A stretch of 34,193 bases of DNA, taken from Halobacterium bonnevillei (GTDB lineage Archaea; Halobacteriota; Halobacteria; Halobacteriales; Halobacteriaceae). Positions within the stretch are counted from its first letter, which is position 1; each line of letters opens with the position of its first letter. Location of the stretch: contig NZ_WUUU01000013.1 in assembly GCF_009831555.1 (NCBI RefSeq), forward strand, positions 1 through 34,193. Reading direction: 5' to 3'. The notes below the pieces were generated by a model. It did not search any database. It was given only the letters and a program-made list of their open reading frames with translations, and had not been told where the DNA came from. This document shows positions 22,895-30,688 of this stretch, in pieces. Made by a program: the position numbers and the translations under genes.

Positions 22895-23605
22895 CTACTG
22901 TGTGCGCTCGCGGCGGGGCCTGGACTCCGTGGACGTCTCGAGGTCCGGGTCCGGGTGCGCGTACGAGAAGCGAGGGTCGGCGGCCGTCGGGAGCGCCCCG
23001 TGGGTCACGAGGAACGCGCGGACGCCGCTGCGGCCGTCGAAGTCGCCGCGGTGCCAGAAGAACACGGCCGGAATGTGCGCGACGTCGACGCTCGCGTCGT
23101 ACTCCACGGTCCCGTCGAGGTAGTCCGCAGTCACTTCCGTGAGTTCGGCGTTCACGTCCGTCGCCGTGTACGTCCCGCTCAACTGGGGTGCGTACTGGGC
23201 CGCGAGGACCGCGAAGTGGATGCGCTCGTCGAGGTCGTCCAGGGCGTGTCGCTGGCCGAACCTGCCCTGGAAGGGGTTCTGTAGGTAGCCGAACCCGTAC
23301 CGCCACTTGCCGCCGCGGAGGATGCCGTGGTAGACCGTTTCCGGGTCGAGACGCATCCCGGCGACGCGACGCCCGGCGTCCGCGGCGTCGGCGGCGAGCG
23401 CTCCGTGGATGTTCAGCCAGAACGCTTTCGCCGCGCGGTCGTCGTCTCCGAGCACGGCGAGCACGGATTCGTCGAGACGCGCCAGCGACGTGAACAGGTC
23501 GTCCGTCCGGTTGCCGTGGTGGACGGCGTGCAGGAGTCGCTGCGAGGCCGCGACGAGGTCGTGTGGCGTCGTCGTGTCGGCGTTCGCGGCGAACACGCGA
23601 CTCAC
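22895..23605 (-). CDS. DUF547 domain protein
   Basis: 236 residues. DUF547 features are AKAFWLNIHGAL near residue 59, YHGILRGGKWRYGFGY near residue 91, DLDERIHFAVLAAQYAPQL near residue 124 (the D-x-R-I-H-F-[AS]-[IL] motif), and AELTEVTADYLDGTV. The domain is a papain-like/transglutaminase-related fold of unknown activity. No signal peptide is evident, so it is probably cytosolic. It is monocistronic between a CsaA-like gene and a regulator. The C-terminal tail is charged and low-complexity (ETSTESRPRRERTQ). Confidence 0.85.
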   Translation of the reverse strand: MSRVFAANADTTTPHDLVAASQRLLHAVHHGNRTDDLFTSLARLDESVLAVLGDDDRAAKAFWLNIHGALAADAADAGRRVAGMRLDPETVYHGILRGGKWRYGFGYLQNPFQGRFGQRHALDDLDERIHFAVLAAQYAPQLSGTYTATDVNAELTEVTADYLDGTVEYDASVDVAHIPAVFFWHRGDFDGRSGVRAFLVTHGALPTAADPRFSYAHPDPDLETSTESRPRRERTQ

Positions 23606-23738
23606 CCCGCACCCACCAGTGACGTGGTGTGTGTTGACATACCAAACAGTTTCGTCGCGCGCTACTAACCTCTATCGGCGACCCCGACGAGAACTGGTGT
23701 CTACGGGCAGAGAAGTGGTCGATACTGGGTCAGCGCGT

Positions 23739-24551
23739 TCAGTAGTCGCTCGACTCGACGACCTCGTAGCCGACGTTCTGCTCGCGCAGCGGGTCGGTGT
23801 GCTCGGAGAGGCGGTCGGTCGTCGCGACCAGTAACACCGAGAGTCCCTTGCTCGCGGCCTCCGGGACGGCGGCGACGGTGCCGAAGCGGATGTCGGGGTC
23901 CGTCCCCGCATTCCGGACTGCGACCAGCGCTTCCGCGCCCGCGGCCGCGACCAGGTCGTGGTCGGCGATGCGGTCCGCGACGGCGTCCGTCGGGAGCGCG
24001 CGACTCCCGCCATCCGTGACGGGCGGCGTCGACAGCACCGTGACCTCGCCGGGTTCGTAGTCCAGCATCCCCTCGAACTCGGCCGCGCCGACGTCCTGGC
24101 CGGGTTCGGCGTCCGTGACCGCGACGGCCGTCGCGCTCCCGACGTCGCCGGGGGTCGCGTGCATCACGCCATCGCGCATCGTGAGCGAGACGCGGTCGCC
24201 CTCCTCGATTGCGGCGGTGGCGATGGCGGTGTCGACGTCCACTTCCTCGATGACGTTCTCGGAGACGTACTCCAGGAACGACCGGAGGTCGTCGGTCTGG
24301 GAGATGAGCCAGTCGACGCCCTCCTTGGTGACTTCGTAGCGGCCGCGGCCGTGCTTGCGGACGTGCCCCTCCTCGACGAGGTCGCCGAGGTAGTCGCTGA
24401 CGGCCTGCGCGGTGACGCCGATGGCGTCCGCGATCTCCTGCTGGCTGACCGCCGGCTGGCGCTCGGCGATCTCGACGAGTATCTGGTACCGCGTGGCGTT
24501 GCGCTTGCTCCGGAGCACCCCCAGTTCTCCCGAGGTGGACGAGTCGGCCAT
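23739..24551 (-). CDS. winged-helix transcriptional regulator (MarR-like HTH, DUF7839-type C-terminus)
   Basis: 270 residues. The N-terminal HTH covers about residues 10-85: RYQILVEIAERQPAVSQQEI, then IGVTAQAVSDYLGDLVEEGHV as turn and recognition helix, then the wing KHGRGRYEVTKEGVDWL. The remaining 180 residues form an alpha/beta effector part (IEEGDRVSLTMRDGVMHA; DHDLVAAAGAEALVAVRNAG; GLSVLLVATTDRLSEH). A ligand-sensing role is inferred. It is divergent from cbiT, and a shared motif TTCCTAATTCAA lies before both genes. It is therefore a good candidate for the cobalamin operon regulator and its own repressor. Ligand unknown (cobalt or corrinoid are guesses). Confidence 0.82.
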   Translation of the reverse strand: MADSSTSGELGVLRSKRNATRYQILVEIAERQPAVSQQEIADAIGVTAQAVSDYLGDLVEEGHVRKHGRGRYEVTKEGVDWLISQTDDLRSFLEYVSENVIEEVDVDTAIATAAIEEGDRVSLTMRDGVMHATPGDVGSATAVAVTDAEPGQDVGAAEFEGMLDYEPGEVTVLSTPPVTDGGSRALPTDAVADRIADHDLVAAAGAEALVAVRNAGTDPDIRFGTVAAVPEAASKGLSVLLVATTDRLSEHTDPLREQNVGYEVVESSDY

Positions 24552-24567
24552 TACCCACGTGTGGACG

Positions 24568-24661
24568 TTCCTAATTCAAGTATCTTTGTAGACAACTCGT
24601 CGTGGGTTGTGCTCAGCGCCGACTCGGCCGCCGTAACAAAACTACACTTTTCCTAATTCAA
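24568..24661. promoter_or_regulatory. duplicated TTCCTAATTCAA sites in the regulator/cbiT divergent promoter
   Basis: TTCCTAATTCAA is at 24568-24579, within the leftward promoter about 17-28 nt before the regulator start. It recurs at 24650-24661, about 40-50 nt before cbiT and next to the TATA-like region ATAATTGTTTTAGG (24664-24677). The copies are in the same orientation, 82 bp apart. These positions suit autoregulation plus control of the cbi operon. Confidence 0.55.
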
Positions 24662-24700
24662 TCATAATTGTTTTAGGTGCTACCGTCGTTGTGCCCAGTG

Positions 24701-25294
24701 ATGTCTCAGACACGGCTCCCCCACGACGCCAGGGCCGGCCCGACCAAACCAGAGGTCAGGGCCGTCCTCCGGGAGAAACTCGCGCTCGGGCCCGACGACC
24801 ACTTCGTCGAAGTCGGCTCCTGCACCGGCGCAGTCACTGCGGAGGCGGCCAGAGACGCTGGCCGCGTCACCGCGCTCGAACGGAAACCCGGCCGACTGGA
24901 GACGACGCGGAAGAACCTCGCCGCCAACGACCTCGGCGAGAACGTCGAGTTGCGGCACGCCGAAGCGCCGGACGGCCTCCCAGCGGACGCCGACGCGCTG
25001 TTCCTCGGCGGGAGCCGGAACTACGAGAGCGTCCTCGACCACGCCGTCGACACCGGCGTCGACCGCATCGTGATGAACGTCTCCCGCCTCGAAGTCGCGG
25101 GCGCCGCCACACGGGCGTTCCGCGACCGCGGCATCCTCGAGGCCGTCGTCCAGTTCCAGGTGAGCCGGGGCTACGAACTCGCCGGCGCGACCGCCTTCGA
25201 CGCCGAGAACCCGGTCTACATGCTCGTCGGGAGCGCGAGCGGCGAGCCCACGGACGCCGCCGAGGAACCGAACGCGGCGGAGGGCGACCAGTGA
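24701..25294 (+). CDS. cbiT: cobalt-precorrin-6B C15-methyltransferase (decarboxylating)
   Basis: 197 residues from ATG at 24701. GPTKPEVRAVL (residues 13-23) is the CbiT N-terminal signature. VEVGSCTGAVTAEAAR from V36 is the class I SAM-binding loop. LFLGGSRNYE and RIVMNVSRLEVA are conserved CbiT elements. It methylates C15 of the corrin ring and removes the acetate carboxyl at C12. Its usual partner CbiE (C5 methylation) is absent from the window. The short acidic C-terminal tail overlaps cbiL by GTGA. It is the first gene of the operon, leaderless or nearly so. Confidence 0.92.
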   Translation: MSQTRLPHDARAGPTKPEVRAVLREKLALGPDDHFVEVGSCTGAVTAEAARDAGRVTALERKPGRLETTRKNLAANDLGENVELRHAEAPDGLPADADALFLGGSRNYESVLDHAVDTGVDRIVMNVSRLEVAGAATRAFRDRGILEAVVQFQVSRGYELAGATAFDAENPVYMLVGSASGEPTDAAEEPNAAEGDQ

Positions 25295-26031
25295 CCCTCT
25301 ACGGCGTCGGTCTCGGCCCCGGCGAATCCGACCTCCTGACGCTCCGCGGGAAGCGGGTTCTCGAGGGCGCGGACGTCGTCTACTCGCCGGGGCGCCTCTC
25401 GCGGTCGGTCGTCACGGACCACGTCCCCGAGTCCCGGATCGGCGACCTCGACTTCCCGATGACGCGCGACCCCCAGGAGCTCCGTGATGCCTGGCGGGAC
25501 GCCGCGGCGGCGGTCGCGCCCCGCGCCTGCGACGGGGACGTCGCGTTCGCGACGCTCGGCGACCCGAACGTCTACTCGACGTTCGGCCACCTTCGACGCA
25601 CCCTCGACGCCTTCCACCCCGACGTCGACGTCGAAGTGGTACCGGGCGTCAGCGCGGTCACCGCGTTCACGACCGCGCTCGGCGTGGAAATCGACGCCGG
25701 CGCGGGGCTCTCGCTCCGCGAAGCCGCGCAGGGGAACTCGCCCACCGGCCCGGACCGGATGATTCTGTTCAAAGTCACGGACGCGCCCGCGACCCACGAG
25801 GGGCTCCTCGAAGCCGGCTACGACGTGACCTACGGCCGTCGCCTGTTCATGGAGCAAGGCGAGACCCTCGTCACGTCCGACCCCCAGGCCGTCGCAGAGC
25901 GCGACTACTACACGCTGGCGTACGCTGAACGCGGGGACCTCGAGAAGGACCGACCGACTGCGTTCGACGACGCGCGAACGGAGCGCGCTGAAAGCGCCGC
26001 CAGCGGTGACGGGGTGCCCGGCGATGACTGA
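25291..26031 (+). CDS. cbiL: cobalt-factor II C20-methyltransferase
   Basis: 246 residues from GTG at 25291, which overlaps the cbiT stop (GTGA). TLYGVGLGPGESDLLTLRGK is the N-terminal tetrapyrrole-methylase motif (G-x-G-x-G-[DE]-x-[DE]-L-[LI]-T). FATLGDPNVYST is the second G-D-P motif, and VEVVPGVSAVTAFTTALG is the SAM-pocket V-P-G-[VI]-[ST] segment. It uses SAM to methylate C20 of cobalt-factor II. GNSPTGPDRMILFKVTDA matches the CobI/CbiL branch. The start is well fixed because upstream codons belong to the cbiT frame region. Confidence 0.92.
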   Translation: MTLYGVGLGPGESDLLTLRGKRVLEGADVVYSPGRLSRSVVTDHVPESRIGDLDFPMTRDPQELRDAWRDAAAAVAPRACDGDVAFATLGDPNVYSTFGHLRRTLDAFHPDVDVEVVPGVSAVTAFTTALGVEIDAGAGLSLREAAQGNSPTGPDRMILFKVTDAPATHEGLLEAGYDVTYGRRLFMEQGETLVTSDPQAVAERDYYTLAYAERGDLEKDRPTAFDDARTERAESAASGDGVPGDD

Positions 26032-26935
26032 CGACGCTGCGAGCGACGCTGCAGCGACCCCTACCGACTCGCCGACCCCGCAGGACGCCATCGACGCGGC
26101 CTCGGCGGACCGCCGGACCGGCCGCGACCCCCGGGTGTACGACCACACGGCGGGCGACGTCCAGGACGGCGTCCCGTTCATCGGCGCCGGACCCGGGGAC
26201 CCGGGCCTGTTGACGGTCACGGGAAAGGAACTCGTGGAGGACGCCGACCTGGTCGTGCACGCGGGGTCGCTGGTGAACAGCGAACTCCTCGAGGCGTACT
26301 GCGCGGACGCCGAGACAGTCTCCTCGGTCGGGAAGGACCTCGAAGCGCTGATTCCGCTGATGCGGGACGCCCACGAGGCGGGGCGAACCGTCGTGCGCCT
26401 CCACAGCGGCGACCCGGCAATCTACGGCGCGGCGCTCGAGCAGATGGACGCACTCGAACAGGCGGGGGTCCCGGCGTACGTCGTTCCGGGCGTGACCTCC
26501 GCGTTCGCGGCGAGCGCGACGCTCCGGACCCAGCTCACGCTCAACGGCACCGCGAACCACGTCGCGTTCACGCGCCCGCAGGGCCGCACTCTCGACCCGG
26601 AAGACGACCACATCTCGGAGTTCGTCGAAATGGGGGACGTGACGACCTGCATCTACCTCGGGACCCACGCCATCCCGGACGTGATGGACAGACTCCTCGA
26701 GGACGGCCACGACCCCGATACGCCCGTCACTGTCGTCTATCACGCGTCGTGGCCGGACGAGGACGTCATCGACGGAACGGTCGAGACCATCGGCGACCTG
26801 GTCGAAGACGCCGGCTACCGCGCCTCTGCGCTCGTCGTCATCGGCGAGGCGGGCGCCGGCGCCGGCTACGAGCGGTCGTACCTCTACGGCGACTGGGCGA
26901 ACCGCAACGGCAGCGAAGGGGAGGCAGACGATTGA
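26024..26935 (+). CDS. cbiF: cobalt-precorrin-4 C11-methyltransferase
   Basis: 303 residues from ATG at 26024, overlapping cbiL by 8 nt. An acidic, Ala/Thr-rich N-terminal extension of about 45 residues precedes the enzyme domain. VPFIGAGPGDPGLLTVTGKE is the first methylase motif, RLHSGDPAIYGAALEQMD the second, and AYVVPGVTSAFAASATL the third. VVIGEAG closes the fold. The enzyme methylates C11 of cobalt-precorrin-4, the step before CbiG. The extension is typical of haloarchaeal proteins in this operon and is not needed for catalysis in bacterial CbiF. Confidence 0.93.
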   Translation: MTDDAASDAAATPTDSPTPQDAIDAASADRRTGRDPRVYDHTAGDVQDGVPFIGAGPGDPGLLTVTGKELVEDADLVVHAGSLVNSELLEAYCADAETVSSVGKDLEALIPLMRDAHEAGRTVVRLHSGDPAIYGAALEQMDALEQAGVPAYVVPGVTSAFAASATLRTQLTLNGTANHVAFTRPQGRTLDPEDDHISEFVEMGDVTTCIYLGTHAIPDVMDRLLEDGHDPDTPVTVVYHASWPDEDVIDGTVETIGDLVEDAGYRASALVVIGEAGAGAGYERSYLYGDWANRNGSEGEADD

Positions 26936-26937
26936 CC

Positions 26938-27909
26938 ATGAGCACTGACAACGATGCGAGCGAGTCGGAAGCTCACTGTACGACGCCCGACTCCGACGGC
27001 GAGGTCGCCGACGACATCGCCGTCGTCGCGTTCGAACGGAAGCTGGACACCGCCGAGGACGTCGTCGACGGCATCGGCGACCGCTACGAGTCCATCGAGA
27101 TTCTCGAATACCACGGCGACGTGTTCGCCGAGCACTGGGGCGACTACGACTGCTTCGTCGGCCTGATGGCGTCGGGCATCGCGATGCGGAAGACCGCGGG
27201 TCTGCTCGACGACAAGTGGGACGACCCCGCGGTCGTCGTCGTCGACGAGGCACTCACGTGGGCGATTCCGCTCACCGGCGGCCACCACGGCGCGAACCAG
27301 GTCGCCGACGACCTCGCGTCGATGGGCGCGGTTCCCGCGATGACCACCGCCTCCGAGGCCGCGGGCAAGCAGGGCGTCGAGGAGCGCGCGAAAGCCCTCG
27401 ACGCGCACGTCGTGAACGGCGACTCCACGGTCGCCACGAATCTCGCAGTCCTCGACGAAAACCTCGGGCCCGTCGCACGCCTCGATGGCCCGCGGGCGGT
27501 CCTCGTCGGGGACGACGTCACCGTCCTGCAGCGCAACAGCGAGGACGGCGTCGTCCTCGGCACGGGCAGCGTCTCCGGCGCCGACAAAGGCCAGTTCCTC
27601 GACGCCTGGGACGCCAGTCTCGACGCCACGGACTACGACCTGGACGACGTGGAGTTCGTCGCCACTGGTGCCCGCAAGGAAGGGGAGGAGGGACTGCTCG
27701 CGGCCGCCGAGGCGCTCGGCGTCGGCGTCGTCTCCTTCGAGAAGGAGACGCTCGAAGACCACGAGGGGCCGACGCCGTCGCGGTCGAAGGAACTCATCGG
27801 CTGGCCGGGCATCGCCGAGGCGTCGGCTATCGCTGGCGGCCGCGACAACGAACTGCTCGTCGAGAAAGAGCGCTACGACGAGGCCGTGACCGTAGCGGTG
27901 GGACGATGA
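26938..27909 (+). CDS. cbiG: cobalt-precorrin-5A hydrolase
   Basis: 323 residues from ATG at 26938, 2 nt after the cbiF stop. After an acidic N-terminus, [20 protein letters not shown] and [20 protein letters not shown] followed by [10 protein letters not shown] are the CbiG N-terminal and middle domain motifs (G-G-H-x-G-A-N). [20 protein letters not shown] marks the C-terminal domain. The enzyme opens the delta-lactone ring of cobalt-precorrin-5A and releases the two-carbon fragment as acetaldehyde, achieving ring contraction in the anaerobic pathway. Its presence shows that this operon encodes the oxygen-independent (early cobalt insertion) route. Confidence 0.93.
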   Translation: MSTDNDASESEAHCTTPDSDGEVADDIAVVAFERKLDTAEDVVDGIGDRYESIEILEYHGDVFAEHWGDYDCFVGLMASGIAMRKTAGLLDDKWDDPAVVVVDEALTWAIPLTGGHHGANQVADDLASMGAVPAMTTASEAAGKQGVEERAKALDAHVVNGDSTVATNLAVLDENLGPVARLDGPRAVLVGDDVTVLQRNSEDGVVLGTGSVSGADKGQFLDAWDASLDATDYDLDDVEFVATGARKEGEEGLLAAAEALGVGVVSFEKETLEDHEGPTPSRSKELIGWPGIAEASAIAGGRDNELLVEKERYDEAVTVAVGR

Positions 27910-28771
27910 GCAGCGACGCGAACGCCGGTAGTGACCGCGCCACGGCCACAACTGCCGACACCAGCGACCGCGGGACGCTGTACGTCGTGGGCATCGGCCC
28001 GGGCCTCCCGGGCGGGATGACACAGCGCGCGAAGGACGTCGTCCGGACGGCGGACTGCGTGGTCGCGTCGAACCTCTACCAGGAGTTCCTGCGGCGGGAC
28101 GGCACGCTGCCGCCCGCCGAATCCGGGGAGCGCCCCGACCAGGAGGTCGTGCGGTCGACATGGGGCGGCAGGTCGAACTCGCGCGGGAGGCGTTCGAGCG
28201 CGTGCGGGACGGCGAGGACGTCGCGCACGTCTCCGGCGGCGACCCGAACGTCTACGGGAAGTCCGACCTCGTCTACCTGATGGCCGACGAGGACGACGCC
28301 GACGACGTCCCCATCGAAATCGTGCCCGGCGTCACGGCGGCGCTCGGCGGCGCGGCGAACCTCGGCGCGCCCCTGTCGAACGACTTCTGCACCGTCTCGC
28401 TGTCGGACAAGTGGCGGGGCTGGACGGAGATCGAGGAGAAACTCCGCGCGGCCGCAATCAGCGGGTTCGTCGTCGTCCTCTACAACTGCTGGCGGGACTA
28501 CGAGCGCGCCGTCGCCGTGCTCCGCGAGGAGCGCGCCGACGACGTGCCCGTCGCAATCATCAACGACGCAGGGCGGGGCGACGCCGGCCGGAACACGGAC
28601 GGCGAGACGCACACCATCACGACGCTCGGCGAGGTCGCAGACCACAGCGAGAAGGTCGGCGGCATGGGCACCTCGATTCTCGTCGGCAACCACGAGACGG
28701 AAGTATGGGAGAACGACCACCGCGAACACCTCGTCACCCCGCGCGGCGGGCGTGACGTCGAGGACTTCTGA
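27906..28771 (+). pseudogene. cbiH: cobalt-factor III (precorrin-3B) C17-methyltransferase CbiH, frameshifted
   Basis: It starts at ATG 27906 (ATGA overlap with cbiG). A short polar N-terminus leads to LYVVGIGPGLPGGMTQRAKD, the first methylase motif. The frame is right until about 28158 (DQEVVRST), then the homologous sequence continues one frame over from 28160 (MGRQVELAREAFERVRDGED, then VSGGDPNVYGKSDL, IEIVPGVTAALGGAANLGAP, ILVGNHETEVW) to 28771. Adding one base between 28158 and 28160 (for example TCGAC[G]ATG) restores about 288 residues. The rest of the sequence shows no decay, so a sequencing deletion is as likely as a true mutation. Intact, it methylates C17 with ring contraction. The end overlaps the next gene (TGATG). 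Confidence 0.85.
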
Positions 28772-29712
28772 TGAGCACTGACGACACCACCACGACCGAG
28801 ACAGACGAATCGACCGGCGAGTGCGGCACAGCAGCGACCACTACCGGACCGTCCAGCAGCGAATCGAAGTGCGGCGCGTCCTCGTCGTCGAGCAGCACCG
28901 ACGAGACGGTCGGGTCGACCGTCGACGACTTCGACGCCGACCCCGGGACCCTGACCGCCGTGGGTCTCGGCCCCGGGCAGCCCGAGGGGATGACCGACCG
29001 CGCGAAGGCGGCGCTGTACGAGGCCGAGCACGTCGTCGGCTACACGACGTACATCGACCTGTTACCGGACGACATCACGGAGGACGCCGAGGAGATATAC
29101 GACACGCCGATGTGCGGCGAGGTCTCCCGGACCGAGGAGGCGATCGACCGCGCGCTCGCCGGGAACGACGTCGCCATCGTCGGTAGCGGCGACCCGAACG
29201 TCTACGCGCTGGCGGGGCTCGCGCTCGAAATCGCCGAATCGAAGGGGGCGACTGCGTCGGCGCTCGACTTCGAGGTCGTGCCGGGCGTCCCCGCCGCGCA
29301 GTCCTGTGGGGCGCGACTCGGCGCGCCGCTCGTCAACGACTCCCTGAGCGTCTCGCTGTCGGACCACCTGACGCCGATGCCGGAGATCGAGTCCCGGTTG
29401 CACGCGGTCGCCGGCGAGGGATTCACCATCGCCATCTACAACCCGTGGAGCCGGAAGCGCCGCGAGAACTTCCAGAAGGCGTGCGAGATCCTGCTCGCGC
29501 ACCGCGACGCGGACACGCCCGTCGGCATCGTTCACGGCGCCGGCCGCGAGGACGAGCAGGTCGAGATCACGACGCTGGGCGAACTGGAGTCGTACGGCGA
29601 AACCGACCTCGTGGACATGACGACGACCATCGTCGTCGGCAACGACGAGACGTACGTGTGGGACGGCCGGATGGTCACTCCGCGCGGCTACGAGACGAAG
29701 TACGACTACTGA
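28771..29712 (+). CDS. cbiH: second C17-methyltransferase paralogue (CbiH2/CobJ family)
   Basis: 313 residues. The first 55 residues are low-complexity, rich in Thr, Ser and Glu, with two lone cysteines (GECGT, SKCGAS). The domain starts LTAVGLGPGQPEGMTDRAK, followed by AIVGSGDPNVYALAGLALEI, FEVVPGVPAAQSCGARLGAP and NPWSRKRRENFQKACEIL, and ends VVGNDETYVWDGRMVTPRGY. This is the precorrin-3B C17-methyltransferase family. Haloarchaeal cobalamin operons typically carry two CbiH genes. Since the first copy is frameshifted here, this one may be the only intact C17-methyltransferase in the window. It overlaps the ferredoxin gene by TGATG. Confidence 0.92.
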   Translation: MSTDDTTTTETDESTGECGTAATTTGPSSSESKCGASSSSSSTDETVGSTVDDFDADPGTLTAVGLGPGQPEGMTDRAKAALYEAEHVVGYTTYIDLLPDDITEDAEEIYDTPMCGEVSRTEEAIDRALAGNDVAIVGSGDPNVYALAGLALEIAESKGATASALDFEVVPGVPAAQSCGARLGAPLVNDSLSVSLSDHLTPMPEIESRLHAVAGEGFTIAIYNPWSRKRRENFQKACEILLAHRDADTPVGIVHGAGREDEQVEITTLGELESYGETDLVDMTTTIVVGNDETYVWDGRMVTPRGYETKYDY

Positions 29713-29987
29713 TGTACCGGGTGACTATCGACCGCGACGCCTGCGACGGCGTGTTCGCGTGCCTGACGCGCGACCCGCGGTTCGTGGAGGACAGCGACGG
29801 CATCGCCACGCTCGACCCGGATGCGGACCCCGCGCCGCCCGACGGCAGCGACGACGGGGCAATCGAGCGCACTGCAGAAACCGTGATTGGAGCGTTCGAC
29901 GACGAGCGCGTCCAGGACGCCGAGGCTGCCGCGGACGCCTGTCCGTTCGACGCCATCACCGTCGAGGACGTCGAGGGGTCGCGGTGA
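29712..29987 (+). CDS. ferredoxin-like protein of the cobalamin operon
   Basis: 91 residues: MYRVTIDRDACDGVFACLTR has a cysteine pair as C-D-G-V-F-A-C, and CPFDAITVED near the end supplies the third cluster ligand. Fewer Cys than a two-cluster ferredoxin indicates a single 3Fe-4S or 4Fe-4S centre. The middle is acidic (DPDADPAPPDGSDDG). It lies inside the cbi operon with overlapping start and stop on both sides, so it probably delivers electrons to a step such as the factor III ring-contraction or cobalt reduction; that partner is inferred. Confidence 0.85.
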   Translation: MYRVTIDRDACDGVFACLTRDPRFVEDSDGIATLDPDADPAPPDGSDDGAIERTAETVIGAFDDERVQDAEAAADACPFDAITVEDVEGSR

Positions 29988-30688
29988 GTTCCGAGCAGAC
30001 CGCGGCCGTCGACGTGCCCGACTCACCGCTCGCGGCTCACCCCGAGACGGCGTACTTCTGGGGGCACGTCGCCGGCAGCGGCGACCTCACCGAGGCGTGT
30101 GTGACCATTGAGACGTGCGACGAGACGGCGGCCGACCGCCTCGCCGCCATCGCGGGCGGCACGCAGACCGACCACCACATCCGGGAGCGCGAGTACGCCC
30201 ACGACACTTCGATTACACGCCGCGAGGACGAGTACACGGTCCAGGTGTTCGGCGACCTGGCATCCCGCGGGGCGGCCGCGTTCGGGCTCCCACTCGACGG
30301 CGACGCGGGCGGCTACAGGCTCGACGCCTTCGATGGGCACGAACGCCAGTTCCTGCGCGGCCTCGTGGAGTCGTGTGGCACCGTCTGCTTCAAGGCCGAG
30401 ACCGGAACTGTCGGCCTCTCAGTCGTCCACGAGGACCGTGCGCTCCTGGCGAAATTCCAGTCGCTGCTCGACGACCTCCCGGTCGCTGCGCCCTACGGCG
30501 ACGTCGCCGACGCGTCCTCCGGGTACTACGTCAGCGTGGAGGACGACGCGGTTCCGGCGCTCGGCGCGTGGCTCTACGGGGGAAGCGAGGATTCCGGGTT
30601 GTTCGCGCCGACGCGACGGCGGAAACTCGAACGGAGCCTCGACCAGGCCGACGGCGTCGACGCGACAGTGGAGGGGAGCGGACCGTGA
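29984..30688 (+). CDS. cobalamin-operon protein with two LAGLIDADG-like motifs
   Basis: 234 residues from GTG at 29984 (GTGA overlap with the ferredoxin gene). Conserved context: it sits between ferredoxin and cbiX. Two motifs about 99 residues apart resemble the paired helices of monomeric LAGLIDADG proteins: AYFWGHVAGSGDL (residues 23-35) and QFLRGLVESCGTV (residues 122-134). Each is followed by beta-strand-like segments (ACVTIETCDETAADRLAAIA; TVGLSVVHEDRALLAKFQSL), as in that fold. The catalytic acidic positions are replaced (Ser and Glu-Ser-Cys), so nuclease activity is unlikely. I infer a domesticated, non-cleaving LAGLIDADG-fold protein; role in corrin synthesis unknown. It overlaps cbiX by GTGA. 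Confidence 0.75.
   Translation: MSSEQTAAVDVPDSPLAAHPETAYFWGHVAGSGDLTEACVTIETCDETAADRLAAIAGGTQTDHHIREREYAHDTSITRREDEYTVQVFGDLASRGAAAFGLPLDGDAGGYRLDAFDGHERQFLRGLVESCGTVCFKAETGTVGLSVVHEDRALLAKFQSLLDDLPVAAPYGDVADASSGYYVSVEDDAVPALGAWLYGGSEDSGLFAPTRRRKLERSLDQADGVDATVEGSGP

Noticed and set aside
24580-24700. Cobalamin riboswitch before cbiT
   Set aside because: The leader is absent or a few nucleotides long, and no B12-box-like structure is visible. Control by a DNA-binding regulator is more plausible.
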